Made by a program: the position numbers and the translations under genes. Below, piece after piece: positions 24,501 through 37,973 of a DNA stretch of 64,000 nt (the first letter of the stretch is position 1; the number at the start of each line of letters is the position of its first letter). The notes beneath the pieces are model-generated. The model made no database searches and was not told where the DNA came from. It worked only from the letters and a program-made list of their open reading frames with translations. The DNA lies in NCBI GenBank assembly GCA_963377175.1, contig CAUJNA010003503.1:427001-491000 (forward strand), given 5' to 3'. This DNA is from Effrenium voratum (taxonomy: Eukaryota > Sar > Dinophyceae > Suessiales > Symbiodiniaceae).

Positions 24501-25424
24501 CAAAAAGCGCATCTGTTGGTACTAGTTCTTGTTGTGCAGCCTGCCTCTTGGACATTTGGCACGGGCACCCAAATCACAAGCATGAAGCATCGCATACCAC
24601 CAAACTTGTGCTCTGGAATGTCTAAGTATCAGAATCTCAGCCTTCAGCACGGATCAAGTGGACCCGCACGCATTGTGAGGGGGCTCCAGTGCGTGACTTA
24701 CATGTCAATGGTGAAGAAAGGTGTATACGTATATACATATATGATGCATATTCATATTCATATAGATATACAGACACACGTGCCTCTGGTGCTTTATCAT
24801 ATGCAAAAGGGAATGTGAATGCATTAAGGATGGAACCTGGCAGGTTGAAGTTGCAGATCTTCAGGTGAAGAAATCGCACACCCTGCTCCAGCTGAGCTCT
24901 GATGGGGTGAAAGTGGTTGATTTGCCACGGAATCATTCCTGAGATCAACTGGCCGCATGCATCACAAAGGACGAACAAGCATATGCAGTGCAGACTTTGC
25001 TGTCATGTTGTCCGACATCTCACTCTTCAGGCATTGCGGACTTGGGACGAGGCGCTCTGATCAAACTGCTGTTGGTTCAGGATCGTCCCTCCCGTCGCTT
25101 GCAGCGCACGGGTGCTTGCACTTGCCAGATACTCCTGGTATCTGTAGTCGCTGTGGCACAGCCTGTGCAGCTTTCCCGAAAAAGAGTGACAGCATCTGCA
25201 CAAAACCGATGCCTACGCGGCTTCAGGCCATCCCCAGACTTTTTGCCAGGCAGCGCATCCGCGTGTAAACCCCCCTGGTAGTTGCCGCTGTTGTGGGAAC
25301 CCGGCAGAGTGATCTCCAGAAGAGACCTGCGCTCAAGAGCCCCGAAGTTCTCCGCCATCCAATCTTCCGGCGAAGCCCCCGAAAGAAGCGGCAGGACCCC
25401 GACCCAGGCGCGCCGAAGCCCCAT
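21537..25424 (-). CDS. Phosphatidylinositol-specific phospholipase C X-domain-like protein
   Basis: Resembles the secreted/PLCXD-like PI-PLC X-domain family, which cleaves phosphoinositides or related lipids. Exons: 25271-25424 (start ATG, hydrophobic leader-like N-terminus, then SLLEITLPGSHNSGNY with the catalytic-His motif), 24837-24938 (IRAQLEQGVRFLHLKI), 24088-24144 (TLEELKAFLRDRPREL), 23467-23570 (VVLGFNNLHNNASKV), 23157-23192 (VLKMFQRDDWS), ~23036-23093 (KSIGDLVAAGKRV), 22638-22855 (GRFYVMQANPN), 21537-21789 (LNAVSSDFLAISRV) ending in TGA. Motif order is that of the family, and exon phases agree from 25271 to 24837 and from 24088 to the stop. At least one exon between 24837 and 24144, where a second catalytic His usually lies, was not found. 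Donors are GT and GC. The start 25424 is the only in-frame ATG giving the right phase and a leader-like sequence. Confidence 0.85.
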
Positions 25425-25855
25425 GGCGGGCTTCGGAAAGGGACAACCCTGACCCCAAACTTTTGACGAAAGTGGCTCCAAAAGCCATATCAACATATAT
25501 GTGTTGTCTTTTGAATTCAACTTCAACTCCAAACATGATGCCACCGTGATGAAACCCTTTCAGATGCCCTCCATTCAAACTCCATTCGGAGGCTCAGGTC
25601 GTCTGCCAGCACAAGCAGTCTGAGGGCATGCAGCTGTAATTGCCATCCTCATGTCTTTCATGTTCTTGAGCTGAGCAGCGGAGACACATACGTGCTTCTA
25701 CGTCTGCAGCATGGAAAAAGCCGAGCAGATTGCATGGCTGGATGAAGCTGGCAACATCAATGTGTCACGATGATATAAAGTTGGGCATCCGGCTTCTGCC
25801 CTGGAGATTAATAGGATAAAATTAAACATGCAGAGGTCCGGTCACTTTTCAAGCA
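25425..25855. other. Spacer between the phospholipase start and the coiled-coil gene stop
   Basis: About 430 bases between two same-strand genes. It should contain the 3' end of the upstream gene and the 5' leader of the phospholipase. No TATA-like box, spliced-leader relic or repeat was recognised. Confidence 0.5.
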
Positions 25856-26532
25856 TCAAAGTGGGGCGACGCTCCAGGCATGCGGCTCTGTACTACTCGC
25901 GTTCCGCACCGCCGCGTCGTAGTGCCGCAGGAGGTTGCTGGTGCCTCGCTTGGGGACGAGGTCCATGAATCCCTTTTCCAAGAATGAAATCTGCCTCCTG
26001 CAAAAGAATCAAATTGACGATGCATCGACGTGCCCCCACCCCAACTCCGCTTGTCGGCCCGAGGGGCGACCGTTGACGCTGGCGTTGGTCCGCTCTAAGG
26101 AGATGATGTGGTCGGAGAGCCGCTGCCGCTCGACCCAAAAAGCCTCAAAAGAAAAGCGCCGCGGCGAACGGCTTGCCCAGGGTAGGCGGGTGCTGAGAAA
26201 TACTGTGGAGGGTGCGAAGTTCCAAGGCCAGCCTTTCCAAACCTAAACTAATCAACCGACCCAACTGAGCAACTAAGCGACAACTGGCCAAGCAGGAAAC
26301 CAACCCAACCTGACCCAACCCAAGCACAAAAATTGGTCGCCCAACCTCCTGCCCGTTGACCCCAGCCTCCTCGCGCTCTGCGAGCAACTGCTGCAGCCGC
26401 AGCGCCAGCGCAGCCGCATCGGCCTGCCAAGATCCCTTTTTGGCTCAGCTGTGGTCCAGCTCGTCCAAGAGCATTGCTTTAGGAAGCGAAAGCGTCTCCA
26501 AATGGACGCTGAGCAATTGTGCGACAATCTCC
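25856..26532 (-). CDS. Coiled-coil gene, C-terminal exons
   Basis: Four exons: ~26448-26532 (EIVAQLLSVHLETL...), 26361-26423 (21 codons, three heptads), 26046-26143 and the last exon 25856-25997 with its TGA. Frame holds through the last three (GT donors at 26361 and 26046). The C-terminal tail after the coil (VPKRGTSNLLRHYDAA) is basic and not heptad-like, perhaps a short binding module. These borders anchor the gene's 3' end 430 bases from the next gene. Confidence 0.68.
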
Positions 26533-29500
26533 CTTCAAAAGTTGTTGCGTCTTGTGGGGCCGACATCATGAATCATTGCCTCCCCAATGTCCCACAATGA
26601 CATTCTTCCTTTTTGCCCCTTTACCATGCACTGTTCTCGGAGTCACTGCCCCAACCCCTCGGTGCTTCCTGAACTTGGGGAACACCTCGTTCCAACCTTG
26701 TGCGATCGGCTCGCTCTAGTGGTTCTAGACCAAGTGGGCAACCCCACCGGGTAAAGCAATGGTCCAGAACGTCCACCTCGGCCCCAGTCCCTCTGCCTTG
26801 ACACTGCCCGCTTGGCTGGTGAGCAAAAGCTGGCCGCGTACCTGATGCACCGCGCCCACAGAGATCGTTCAGCACTCAAAACAGAGCGCCTGTTGGTAAA
26901 CCATCCTTGACTCATGAACTGTAGTGATGCATGTTCATGGCATGAACAAATGAACTTTGGCCTGCCTTGATATCCCTGCTTTGAAAGAAAAAAGAGTAGA
27001 GATCGCTTCATGGCTCTCTCTCTCTCCCTCTCTCCCTATCTCTGTATATGTGTATTGTGTGTCTTTGTTTCTTTAATTATTTGATTGTTGTTTCTTTGTT
27101 TCTGTGTTTATTTGTTTCTTTGATTATTTGATTCCGTGTGTCTTTGTTGATTTGCTTCATTGCTTCATTGTTTTTTTGCTTGTTTATTTTGTTTCTTTGA
27201 TTGTTTGTGTTGTTTCTGTGTTTCTTTGTTTCTTTCATTCTTTCATTATGTCTGTCTTTCCGTATTTCCGTATTTCCTTCTTTCCTTCCTTCCTTCCTTC
27301 CTTCCTTCCTTCCGTCCTTCTGTCCTTCTGTCCTTCTGTCCTTCTGTCGTTTTTTCTTTATGCCGTTATTTATTTATTTCTTTCTTTCTTTCTTTATTTC
27401 TTTCTTTTTTTTTCTTTCCTTCCTTCCTTCCTTCTTTCTTTCATTCCTTACTTCCCTTTTTCTGTTGTTCTCTTTTTCTCTCCCTCTCTTTCCAATATAG
27501 CAATAATTAAGGCTTGATCTATAGCACTAAGGCTTGATCGGGTACACGGTACACCCTCCAAACGTGATCGACATGGATACCCATGTACATGCTGTCCCCC
27601 ACCAAACAGCGCCCGATTCGATTGGACTTGACACTCATACTTTGAAATCCACAGCATGGAACCACACATGTTTTTGTTGCATACTCCATTAAATATACAA
27701 AGCAACCTGGGAGAAGCTGAATCTAAGTTGCTGGCATGAGCTAATCAGTGGTGTCAATTTCGACCAACCCATAAGCATGCAGGGCTATCAATTTGTTCTT
27801 CGACGAATACCTCGGGACCTGGGGCCTTGAAAGGCGCCGAACCGCTGCCTCCGTTTCAAGGCGACACGTCGACGACACGGACACAATCTGAGGGAAGTGC
27901 CAGGCGGCCGATCTCATCACGGATGGCCTGGTCCTCTTCCCCGTCAAGCACGGAGACCTCTCTGCTGCCCCATGAGAGCCACGCCTCTGTACGCAGTTGC
28001 CTTGTCATTCTGTGTCTGCTGTTTCTCTGCACATTCCCAGAAATGTTGTGACGTTTTATTCGGTCGCCTGCTGCAAACGCACGATCAGAACCTGGTGCAG
28101 GTTCATGACACGACATTCTTGCTTCCCAGCCTGCTCAAGAGCTCCGGTGAAGGGGCCCTCAAACACAGAGGCGCAAAAACATGGGGCATGCGAGAAGAAG
28201 CATCTTTATTCTAAACAAAAGCGCAACTGGGATGTTTCAGAGACAAAGCCATACTCAGAGTCTGAATGATGCCGAAAACCACATGAGCCACGGTGAAAAC
28301 GAGCTGTCCCCGATGACAAGGTGTGGCTTGTGTGGTAAACCAGATTGACCATGACTGCAGCCAGTGTTGATCAAACCTCGTTTTTCCGGACAAATTTACT
28401 TCGAGTGGCCACATCTTTGAGGCAGTGGATTCGTCTCCCCGCCTCTCCATCAGAGCCGAGGACCTGAATGGGTGCCGTTTGGGTCATTTGCAAACACCCT
28501 AAGCTAAACCCAGCCCAACGTCAGGCTGTATTGGTTCACTCACTGAATAGATGCTCTAAGTGGCAACAAACAGGCAGTGGTGAAACCCAGAGCCGCTAAA
28601 ATCCGTACGACCTCTTGCAATTCCTCACATCACAGTCGGCAATCTTACGCATTCGCGGAGACCAGACTTGACACAGGGTCATTCAAGTTTGAGCCGCTCA
28701 AGGCTCATCACATTCCTTCGGCCAATAGAAGCCATAGAAGCCAAAGACCCCCGTCCCAATCTCAGTAGAACCTATTCCATCCTATTCCCCCTTCTGAATT
28801 CGCTGCAGTTGTAGGCAGCGCAGCACCTCCCACGGCTCCCGGCTCGCGGCTCGCGGCTCGCTGGGGCAGCGGCTTGCTGGCACAGGGCATCATTGGTGCG
28901 GCGCAAGCGCTCCACCTCTGCGCCTCGGCGAAGTAGCTAAGTAGCTTGTGGAACATGGCGCGTCAATACCCTGCCAGTTGGGAACCCGGCAAGATAACAT
29001 CATGATCTTATATCTATACATACATACACATACCCTCTTTGGCAGAGTCTGAAAAGCTCACCAAACATCGAATGACAAGGAAAAGGAATGGAAACGATCA
29101 GTCAAGGGGTCACGTGATATGTTGTTCCTAGGTCTTGCAGAGGCAGCATCCCCAGCACACCAGCATCATTTGGACCAGTCGGATGTGAGACTTCAGACCA
29201 GCCAGCTAACCAACGAACTCAGCCAGCCGCCCTAAGAAAAAGACATAGCGTCCCTGGAGATTGCTCATGTTGCAAAATAAATGAAGAAACCTGAAATGCT
29301 CTGCAACATGCAAAGGCCTCTCCAACCAAACGCCCTGCTGTGTGGGAAACACGCCTGAGGCCGGTGCTCAAGGTCTGCTGGGCCGCATCCAGTTGTATGC
29401 ACTGCTCCTTGCTCACGTGAGCCATGGAGCGCACTCGGCATGATGTGGCGGTGGTCTGATGCTTCCAGAGCCAAGGCCCAACCGAAGGTCTTGGGTATAA

Positions 29501-32500
29501 CGGCCAGTCCGAGGATACCCTCGTGCCTCCAGCTCGCTGTGCCTCGCCACTCGCTCCTCCGCCTTCTCAACCTCTGATGCGCGCTTGGGCTAGGCCACTA
29601 TGCCGGGCTTGGCACCTTCCACCCTGGTTTAAACTTCGCATGAGTCACAAATTAAAACTGAAACGATGAAGGCCAGAGCGGCACTCTTACTTAGGAAGAG
29701 GATTCCAGACCCATGAGCAATTACATTGGACGAGTTGACCAGAGCTTACCCAGATCATCTGGCCTAGTGCTGTTATTGTCTCAGGGTCTGTGCACATCCA
29801 CCCTTGGATCGTGACTATCAGGGCACTCTCCTTCGAAAGACATGGAACCCAACATTGTGGATCCCTTGAAGACGGCAAGTAGGGCACTGGGTTGGGCCAG
29901 CCTCATGCTTACAAGCGTTCGCTAGAGGCCTCGCCTAGTGCAGTGTTGCTTGAAACGTCTAAGTGAACGCTTAAAACCCAAACCGTTCCCTTTTTTGTAC
30001 CCCTTTGTAAATGTCCCGTTGAAAATGCTGCCACTGTGCCTGTTTAAGCATGCGACCAGAAAGAAACACAACCACAAAGGCTGCGGGCTCCTTGAAAAAG
30101 GAATATCACGTGTCCCTCTCCACGGAATAAGAGATGCTCCTCCAACGGGGTATCATTCAGGGACTCCCTGCTTTGGAAGCCCCCGGGATTGACCAAAAAA
30201 AGCAATGCGATTCCCACCAAAAAACCCAGTGAAAAGCCGGCTCGCCTCGTCCGCCAGCTGCGCTGCCGTGGCCAACAGCTGCCTACCAAACAGCACGCCC
30301 CAAAACCCGAAAAAGAAGACAACAGAAGAAAACCAACGAAAATGAAGCTAAACCCTACCCAAAACAATGGCCGCAGTGTTAACCTTCAAGCTCGAAACCC
30401 CGAAACCCTCAACGGTTGGAAGGCAAAACCCCGCTCTGCACGTGCGCGCACTGCCGGACTGGGCGGGGCAACATCCGGAGGTGACTAGATCACTCGCAAC
30501 GCAGACTCGTGCTGGACTTTGGTCTCCCCCCCCGGATACCCCAGAACTTGAATTGAACAGCTCTCAGAACGCTCCAGATTTGATCTCGGAGTAAATCTAA
30601 GTACAGTTTGGCGTGCTTTTTCTGCACAGACTCCAACCAAACGGAGCTGTCCGGAGATGGGCGATGCAAATAGCTGCATGGGGTGCTGCGCGGATGCAAA
30701 ATGTGACATCCTGTCATAACAGTCACAAGCCTCGTGTTGGAAAAGTGGGCCTTGGTTGCCCGTCCCAACAGGCAACCAATTGTTTGAAGCCGCTAGCTGG
30801 CGCCTCCTATCCTCTGCCGCCAGCTTCTCCTCGGCAGTGAGGTCCTCCACCTAAGTGGTGACGGCCAATTGCAGGGTGCCAGTTGCTCACTTGCCAATGG
30901 CAATGGCTCAAGGAACCGGTATGGATCGTTCCGCGGTGATCCGGACGGCTGGATCGGTCTGGATCACCTGCATGTTGGTCTGGATCGGGGGTCTGGATCG
31001 CTTGTGTGCCGGGATTTGAGCCGCAGCCATATAAAGGGTTGCTGTGCACAGTAATGAAATAGAAGTGAAAGATGAGAGGTATGTACTACGCGTAGATAGA
31101 CGCTGACATGTCGGTCTGTGTGTTTTGATAGACCATTTCATGTGGTCGACAATCGCGCCTCTGACTGGAACAACCTGCATTAGACAGGATCTCTTGTTCA
31201 TTCCAAATAATTCGAGCACAAATTACGCAGCTGCATGGCCATGAGTCATGAAACCTCTTGCAGGTCAAGCCTTCTGGCAACCCTACCCTCTGTACTAAGA
31301 CCCAACACCACCTCTAAGCTTGCCTGCAATCGCAACTCTTCAAGCCCCAAAAGCGCCTCTCATCTCCTACTTTCCGAGCCAGCAGCCCGCCGCAGAAGCT
31401 GCTCGCTCTGCGAAACGATCACCTTGGCACTCTGAACAGACCTGGCCTTATGGCAACATGAACCAAATGTTTGCAATCTGTGACTGTCGTTGTGAATTGA
31501 AACATATTGAGGCAGGAAGAGCCTGGAACTTGCTCAAGGAATCCCATGCAAGGACATTCCTTGCGAACAAATGCAGGCAGTGAAATTGAGGAGTCAGAGT
31601 GGCAGTTCAAGACAGTGATTCGTGGGAAAACATCGACTGCGGGGGGGAATGGGCCCTTGGAAGGCTGATCCAGAACCCGATGGCCACATGCAACCGAGCT
31701 ACCCTATCATATCCTATCATGTTACATGTTGTAGTCACCGACAAATGGTCAACGGCTGCAACCACCACACGAGTTGGTTGGTTCTGTTCCATTCTCTCTG
31801 ACCCGCACCACGTGCCTCTCTCATGAGATCTTCCTCGCTGCGGAGGTCCACCGTTCCCTGGCAGGTCCCAACGGAGTGACTCGAACCCTTGAGTCCGACT
31901 TGAGTCCCATCTCAGAGCACTTCTGTCAGGTTCCAGACACCCTCGCAAGATGAGTAACTCAACGAAACTGCTCGCAAAGAAATCTGATAGACACCTTTGC
32001 GCAAGGAGAGACAGGCTCACTCAAAGAGGGAATCATGCACCCCTCCTCTTACCAGACTGCGGATGCTTCCCAGCCTTGCGCAGGGAGGCGATTTCACCCT
32101 CCACCTGGGCCTCAGTGCAAACGAAGTCACGTGGTGCTTCTTGTCAAAGCTAAATTGGCCGTGTCAAACCAAGGTCTTTTGAAGCCATCCCAGGGGCCCT
32201 GAGGCGGTTTCTTCAAAGCAACCAAGCTCCATGCTATGCGGTTCTCGAGCTGGTCGTTGACTGACTCGAGGGCCTTGCGACGAGAAACTCCAGTGAACAA
32301 GGCCAACCTCGGAGAGGGTGGCAAACTACGACCTTACATTGTCTCAACAAAAAAGCTCGTTCAGTCTCTCCAGCAACGGGTTTACCATGTTAACCGAGCA
32401 GTGATGAATGCACCATTCCATGTGTTACCCAGGCTTCCTAAGCTCAGCAACGATGGCCGGACATACACTATAGGTCGACTGAAGACTCTGGCTTCCATGT

Positions 32501-35500
32501 TGGCCAACTCTGCCGGACTCTGGTGCATGTGTGTGTGTGTGTGGGTTTGCGTGCGTGTCTCAGATAAATGAAAGGCACATTGTGCTATGTGCCCTCATGC
32601 GCGTGCAGATTCACATTACCCTCAGGCATCCCTCTGATAATCGTACAGGTTCCGATTTAGTTTAATGCCAAACACCAGACAACAAGAGCAACCATTGTTC
32701 AAAGTATACAACATGTAACAACATACACAATGCAAATGCATGAATCACAAATGTACCATGTCTCTGGAAGTCTTCAGCCGCACTTTTCTTGACCTGTGCG
32801 CCTTAGTGTTTCGGGCCAACGGGTGCGCGACTGGGGAGCTCGAGTGAAACTCCGAGATGCAGGATGCTGTACAAACGAAAGCAATGTAAAGCGGATCTTC
32901 AGGAAATCAGTGCTACTCTAGCAAGTCTAGGGCTGTTCACCCGGGCAAGAGCTGGCAAGCGAAAGTCTCCCAGACTGGATGGTTTCTCACGCTACGAGAG
33001 TTAGCAAAAACGCAAAGGGGTCCTCACACACCAGTTTCAAAGAAAGCATCACATACCTGGTTCAAAGAAAGCATGCCCTTCAATTTACTTTCTGCGGTCT
33101 GCATGAAGGCTGTTCTCAAGTGCATGTCTATGCTACACATGCCCATATATATATATATATATACGTATATGTATTTGTATGTGTATACATGTGTGTATAT
33201 ATATATATATATAGATATACATATGTTTCCGCGCCCACGGAGTGCTCAGGTATTGGCCTAGTTGCAGTGCAAGCCAAAGACACTGGAATCATCAAGGAAA
33301 GTGCAACAATTCCTGCACATTCATTCTTGCCATCCCTTGACAGAAGCAGGGAGTCTAATAGACAGAACCATTGCAAAGCTGCAATCGCAAAGATGCCACG
33401 CGTTCATCTCAACAACTTTGCACCAATGCCAAAGGTGCCACTGGAGCGCAATTTCCGGACGAAGATCCCCGCTAACTGATGCCCCCTCTTGCAAGATTCC
33501 TCAACATAGAAGCTTCCCGGGCAGACACCTCATATTTTTTTCTCGTGAGCCTCCCTACCAGCCTTTTCCTTGGTACGCGCAAGCAACTGACTTGTTTGGG
33601 GTCGTCGCTCGGGCGCGCCCAAGTGGCCCGAAACGCGGGCTGCGACACACCAGACCTTGAGGGTCCCAAGTCTTAAAGCTAACTAGTGTGCTTTCAAGCG
33701 CTTTAGCGTGTCTGGGCGTTCAGCACGATTGCACTGGCAAAACACTGGTAAAATACAATTCCCCTTGGCAAATTCATGCTTGGAAGATGCACCTTTGGTA
33801 TTTTTCAAAATCCATGCTTAGGGCCATCTAGGACGTGCTAGCACATCCTGGATTGACGATTGAAGATTCCCTGAACAAAGTGTCCACTAAATCTTCAATC
33901 CAGTTCATGTTGGTGTGATGTGCTAGCACGTGCCAGCACATCCTGGATTGCCCTATTTGCACATTCTACAAAATTGTGTCTGAGATTCTTCCATCTTCAG
34001 TTCAAAGAGTGTGCTAGCACGTGCTCAAACATCCTGGTTTGCCCTAAGTAGGGAATTCTAAGTTAAAAAAATCATTTTCTGAGAATCGTCCATCTTCAAT
34101 CTTCAACCCAGGATGCGCAAGCATGTGCTGCACATCCTGGATTGCACTAAGCAAAGGCTTTGAGAAAATACAGAAAAGGGTGCATCTTCCAAAGATCAAT
34201 TTTCTGAAGGAAACCGTACGTTGTGCCTGCATGATACAAATAAAAATGTGACTTCGTAGGCCAACATCTATTCACTACTCCAGCGGGGCCCCATGCATAT
34301 ATGTATACATGTGTATACATATATATATATATATATACGCACATGTATACATACACATATGCTCATTCTATTAGCTGTTTTACAGGTGCGACCCGCTCAA
34401 TATGGTTTGTATGTTCCAACTGAGCAGTGGCACCTGAATCAGCCCGCCTTCACGCGCTGAGAGGCGGCCTCCTGCGCGTCGCGCAGGACCTGGTGCGACG
34501 CAAAGTGGCCCGCGACAGGCGTCTTGAGAGAGGAAGAGAGAAACATCTATGGATGTAAGGCGTAGATGTTTACAATGTGAATACCTGTCTATATACATAT
34601 ATATATATATATATATCGTACAATGCAGAAAGAGACATAGACACGTTGGTGTTGTCTTTTTGTTGTTCAAATATGTGCAGTTTGCGAGTGCGTTCTGCCC
34701 AATGCGCATGTGCCCAGTGTGATATGGCCGCCATGCTGCGCTTCCAGCATGAGCTTCCAGCATGAGCTTCCAGCATGAGCTTCCAGCAAGCAGACAGCAT
34801 GGGATTCGACCACTAGCTGCACCCTCGCACACCTAACCATCGAAGTCTGTTCCGTCTCAACGTAGACGTCCATGTCCATTGACTAATGCGATTTGTGCAG
34901 CATGTGGCGGTAGAATATCATTAATTGTGATGGGTTGTGTAGAATTCATTCATTGTGCTGGGTTGGACCAGGTGGCGTTCTACAATTGTTGGTTGTCCAG
35001 GTGTTGAAACCAACCCATATCTTCAACTACAAGTACCAACTTTCGGAGAGAGTCGTGGTTTCGTTTTGAGTGGGGTCGTTCCTCGTCCTGGGCGCCGGCC
35101 TGAATAAGGGCAACAAGAATTCAAGGAAACCCAGCCACTCCAACACGAAAGTGCTGTCCTCTAGCTCCCGCTTCGCCATGGAAAGGTCAGTGCCGCTGGA
35201 GAGTGCCTCGGCCGGAAGGCCCCGTTCCGCCAGAATTAGCCTTGAAACACGTTCGGCTTCCTTGGAAGGCCCCCCCTTCTTTGCTTGCTGGTGCTCGGCA
35301 GGGAGTGACGGAATGACCCTTATCATCCATCCCTTGTGGTTTCCTTTCAGGGAATCCCTGGCGTCATTCCCTCATTCCCTACTGAGCACCAGCAAGCTTT
35401 AGGGAAAGGCTTTCTCTGGCAAGGTAACCCTCGGTCAAAGTGCCAACCGAATCCGCTGCGAGGGCTGCACGTCGGCCAGGGCCAATCGCAGCTGGCGGGC

Positions 35501-37893
35501 CTCCTTGTCCACGGACCTGGGGCCGTTCCCAAAACACGCAAAAGCAAACCAAAAGAAAACGGGCAAATCTGCGATCAGGCCAACACAGGTTTGTGCATGT
35601 TGTGTTGCTTACAACTGTGGTCAGAAAGGCAAGATGTGTTGCTAGCTTCAACATGGCAATGTATCATTCATTCCAAAATAATACCCGTGGGTACACTGCT
35701 GAACCCTTGAGGCACGAGGATTGCCTTGCATCTCTCCCGTGAGGCGGCGACACCAAGGCCTCACGGTACCTCAGCCGGGCTGTGGCAACTGGATCAGCAG
35801 GATGGGTCTCCGGTCTTGCCGCGCATATTTTGACACAACCACATGTCAGCCCGAGTGATTGATGAAATATGCAAGGAGAGGATTCTGCTATCTACGTTTA
35901 CGCCATGCTAACCTCAGGCACAACATGTAGAGTCAGTGGCCGAGAGATGAAAACCCACCACATTCAACCTGAGGGAATGCTTCCACTCTAGTAAAGCAGG
36001 TCTAGAGTCGAACTTGATGGTTCACAGAAAGCAAGCCGTCACAAAAAGAACGCCCGCCCTCCCAAACCAGGGGAACGTGGAGGCTGCTGGCTTTGGGGCC
36101 GCCCTGAGGCGCCAGCGACTTGGCCTCTTTCTCGCACCTCTGCACCTCCTCCACGGAAACCATACTTTGCAGGCCTTGGGCAACACTGCCAGCACCAAAA
36201 CCGCCATCACTGGGCGAAGAATTCTGTGAAGCGAGCCTTGCCTTTTGGACACTCTTCGGAGAAGTTGAAGGTTCAATTGGTGCGAGTGGCGCAGCAATAT
36301 CAGAGCCTCTAAGGGCATTGTACATCCGCGACTTGGCAGCCAGAGTGGTCAGAGTTCCTGTATTTGTTGATAGCCCCCGTCAGGTTCTGATTCGGGGCCG
36401 TCTCGTAGGGAGAATAATCTACTTTGACTGGGACAAATGCAACAATAGGCCCATTGCTGACTTCAGTCCGGCGTGTTGGTGCCATAGGTGTCCTTGTTTT
36501 GGTGGAAAAATAGATGGCCCTGGTTTACCTGTTGAATCGGCTACCAGGGCCATCTATTTGCCCTACAAACACACCTATAATTGACGCCCTGCAGATTCAC
36601 CAGGCCCCAGGTCCGCTAGCTGCAAGAGCACCGGTCCACCGAGCACCAAACGCTGCTCCGCCGCCGCCGCAGCAGCCTGGCACCGCCGTGAGAATTTGCG
36701 CCCCTTTGGGCACCGCTTTGAGGATTTCGCTCATTTGGCTGTGGGTCGGAAAATAGGGTAACCCCAAAATTGCTTGCCCTGGTAAATGGTAACATGGACT
36801 AAAACCTGCGGTCCCCTGGTCATTTAATTATGACCCATACCCATTTCGAGCTAGCAGACTGGCCTGCCAACACTAATGCTTCCTGGCATGGGGACTTGGG
36901 CACCCATTTCCTGATGATGCACCTGCCTTCCCTGGAAGACTGCTGAAGAAAGCGCAACTCGGCGGGACAAAGAACACATGGTCACAGCCAACTTCATGCT
37001 TCACCCCGCAGAACCCTGGCTAACTCCAAAAAGCGAAGCGGCGAAACCGCTGAAAGATGCGCGCCTCAGCAGCTGCCACTGACTGCTGCTGCTTCTCCAG
37101 CCGGGCCTCCTGGCAACCGGCCGACAGCTGAGTGCATACCTGAGCAGCCCTTGAGTCGCCCGCTGAAGCTTTGGCCAAGACCTTCCTCAACCCACTTTGA
37201 TTCAGAGAAATTGTAGCTGATGAACGCCCAGGTACAACACACCAAACATCCTGCCGCGTTGTGTCCATATCAACTCACACAACCAATCCCCTCCCCAGTT
37301 GAGAGCATTTTCCGAGAACACATCTTCGACATCTTGATTTCGGAATCGTGGTTTGTCATTCGATACTCTTGTCAAATGCAATGCTAAACTTTCTGACATT
37401 CGTCCATCGACCTCAGCTGTCATCCGCGAAGCATGAGTGTTGTCATGTTGGAATGCATCATCGCTGTCACCGAATCTTCCTTTGGCTTGGCCTGGAGCCA
37501 GAACAAACGCTGTTGAATCCGCCAAAGATCAGCTGCAACCGCATCCAACTGGCCAAACATGTGTTCCCATTTGAAAGACCACAAGTCCCACCTCCTCTCG
37601 GAGCTCTTCAGCCGCAGCCTTGGGCACAGCTCGTTACACCGGGAGTGGACGGCGACTTCCAGTGCGCGGAAGTCAACAGAAGTTCAGTCACCGGCCAAAT
37701 CTGCGGTGTGTGCATCTGTCTGTGTAGCTGTGTCTGTCAGAATGAAAAGTCTGCAGGTTTGGCTCTCCTTTTGCTTTTGCTTTGAACCCAAAACCGACAC
37801 ATCGACATAGGGGGGCGTCTTTTTTTGGGTTGCCCCATGTTTGGTGGTTTGCAAGGGAAACCACAACTTCTTTCTTCGGGGGAATGGTGCACA

Positions 37894-37973
<80 letters not shown>

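Noticed and set aside
27104..27517. Plus-strand frames of Phe/Ser/Leu resembling membrane proteins
   Set aside because: Pyrimidine tract artefact.
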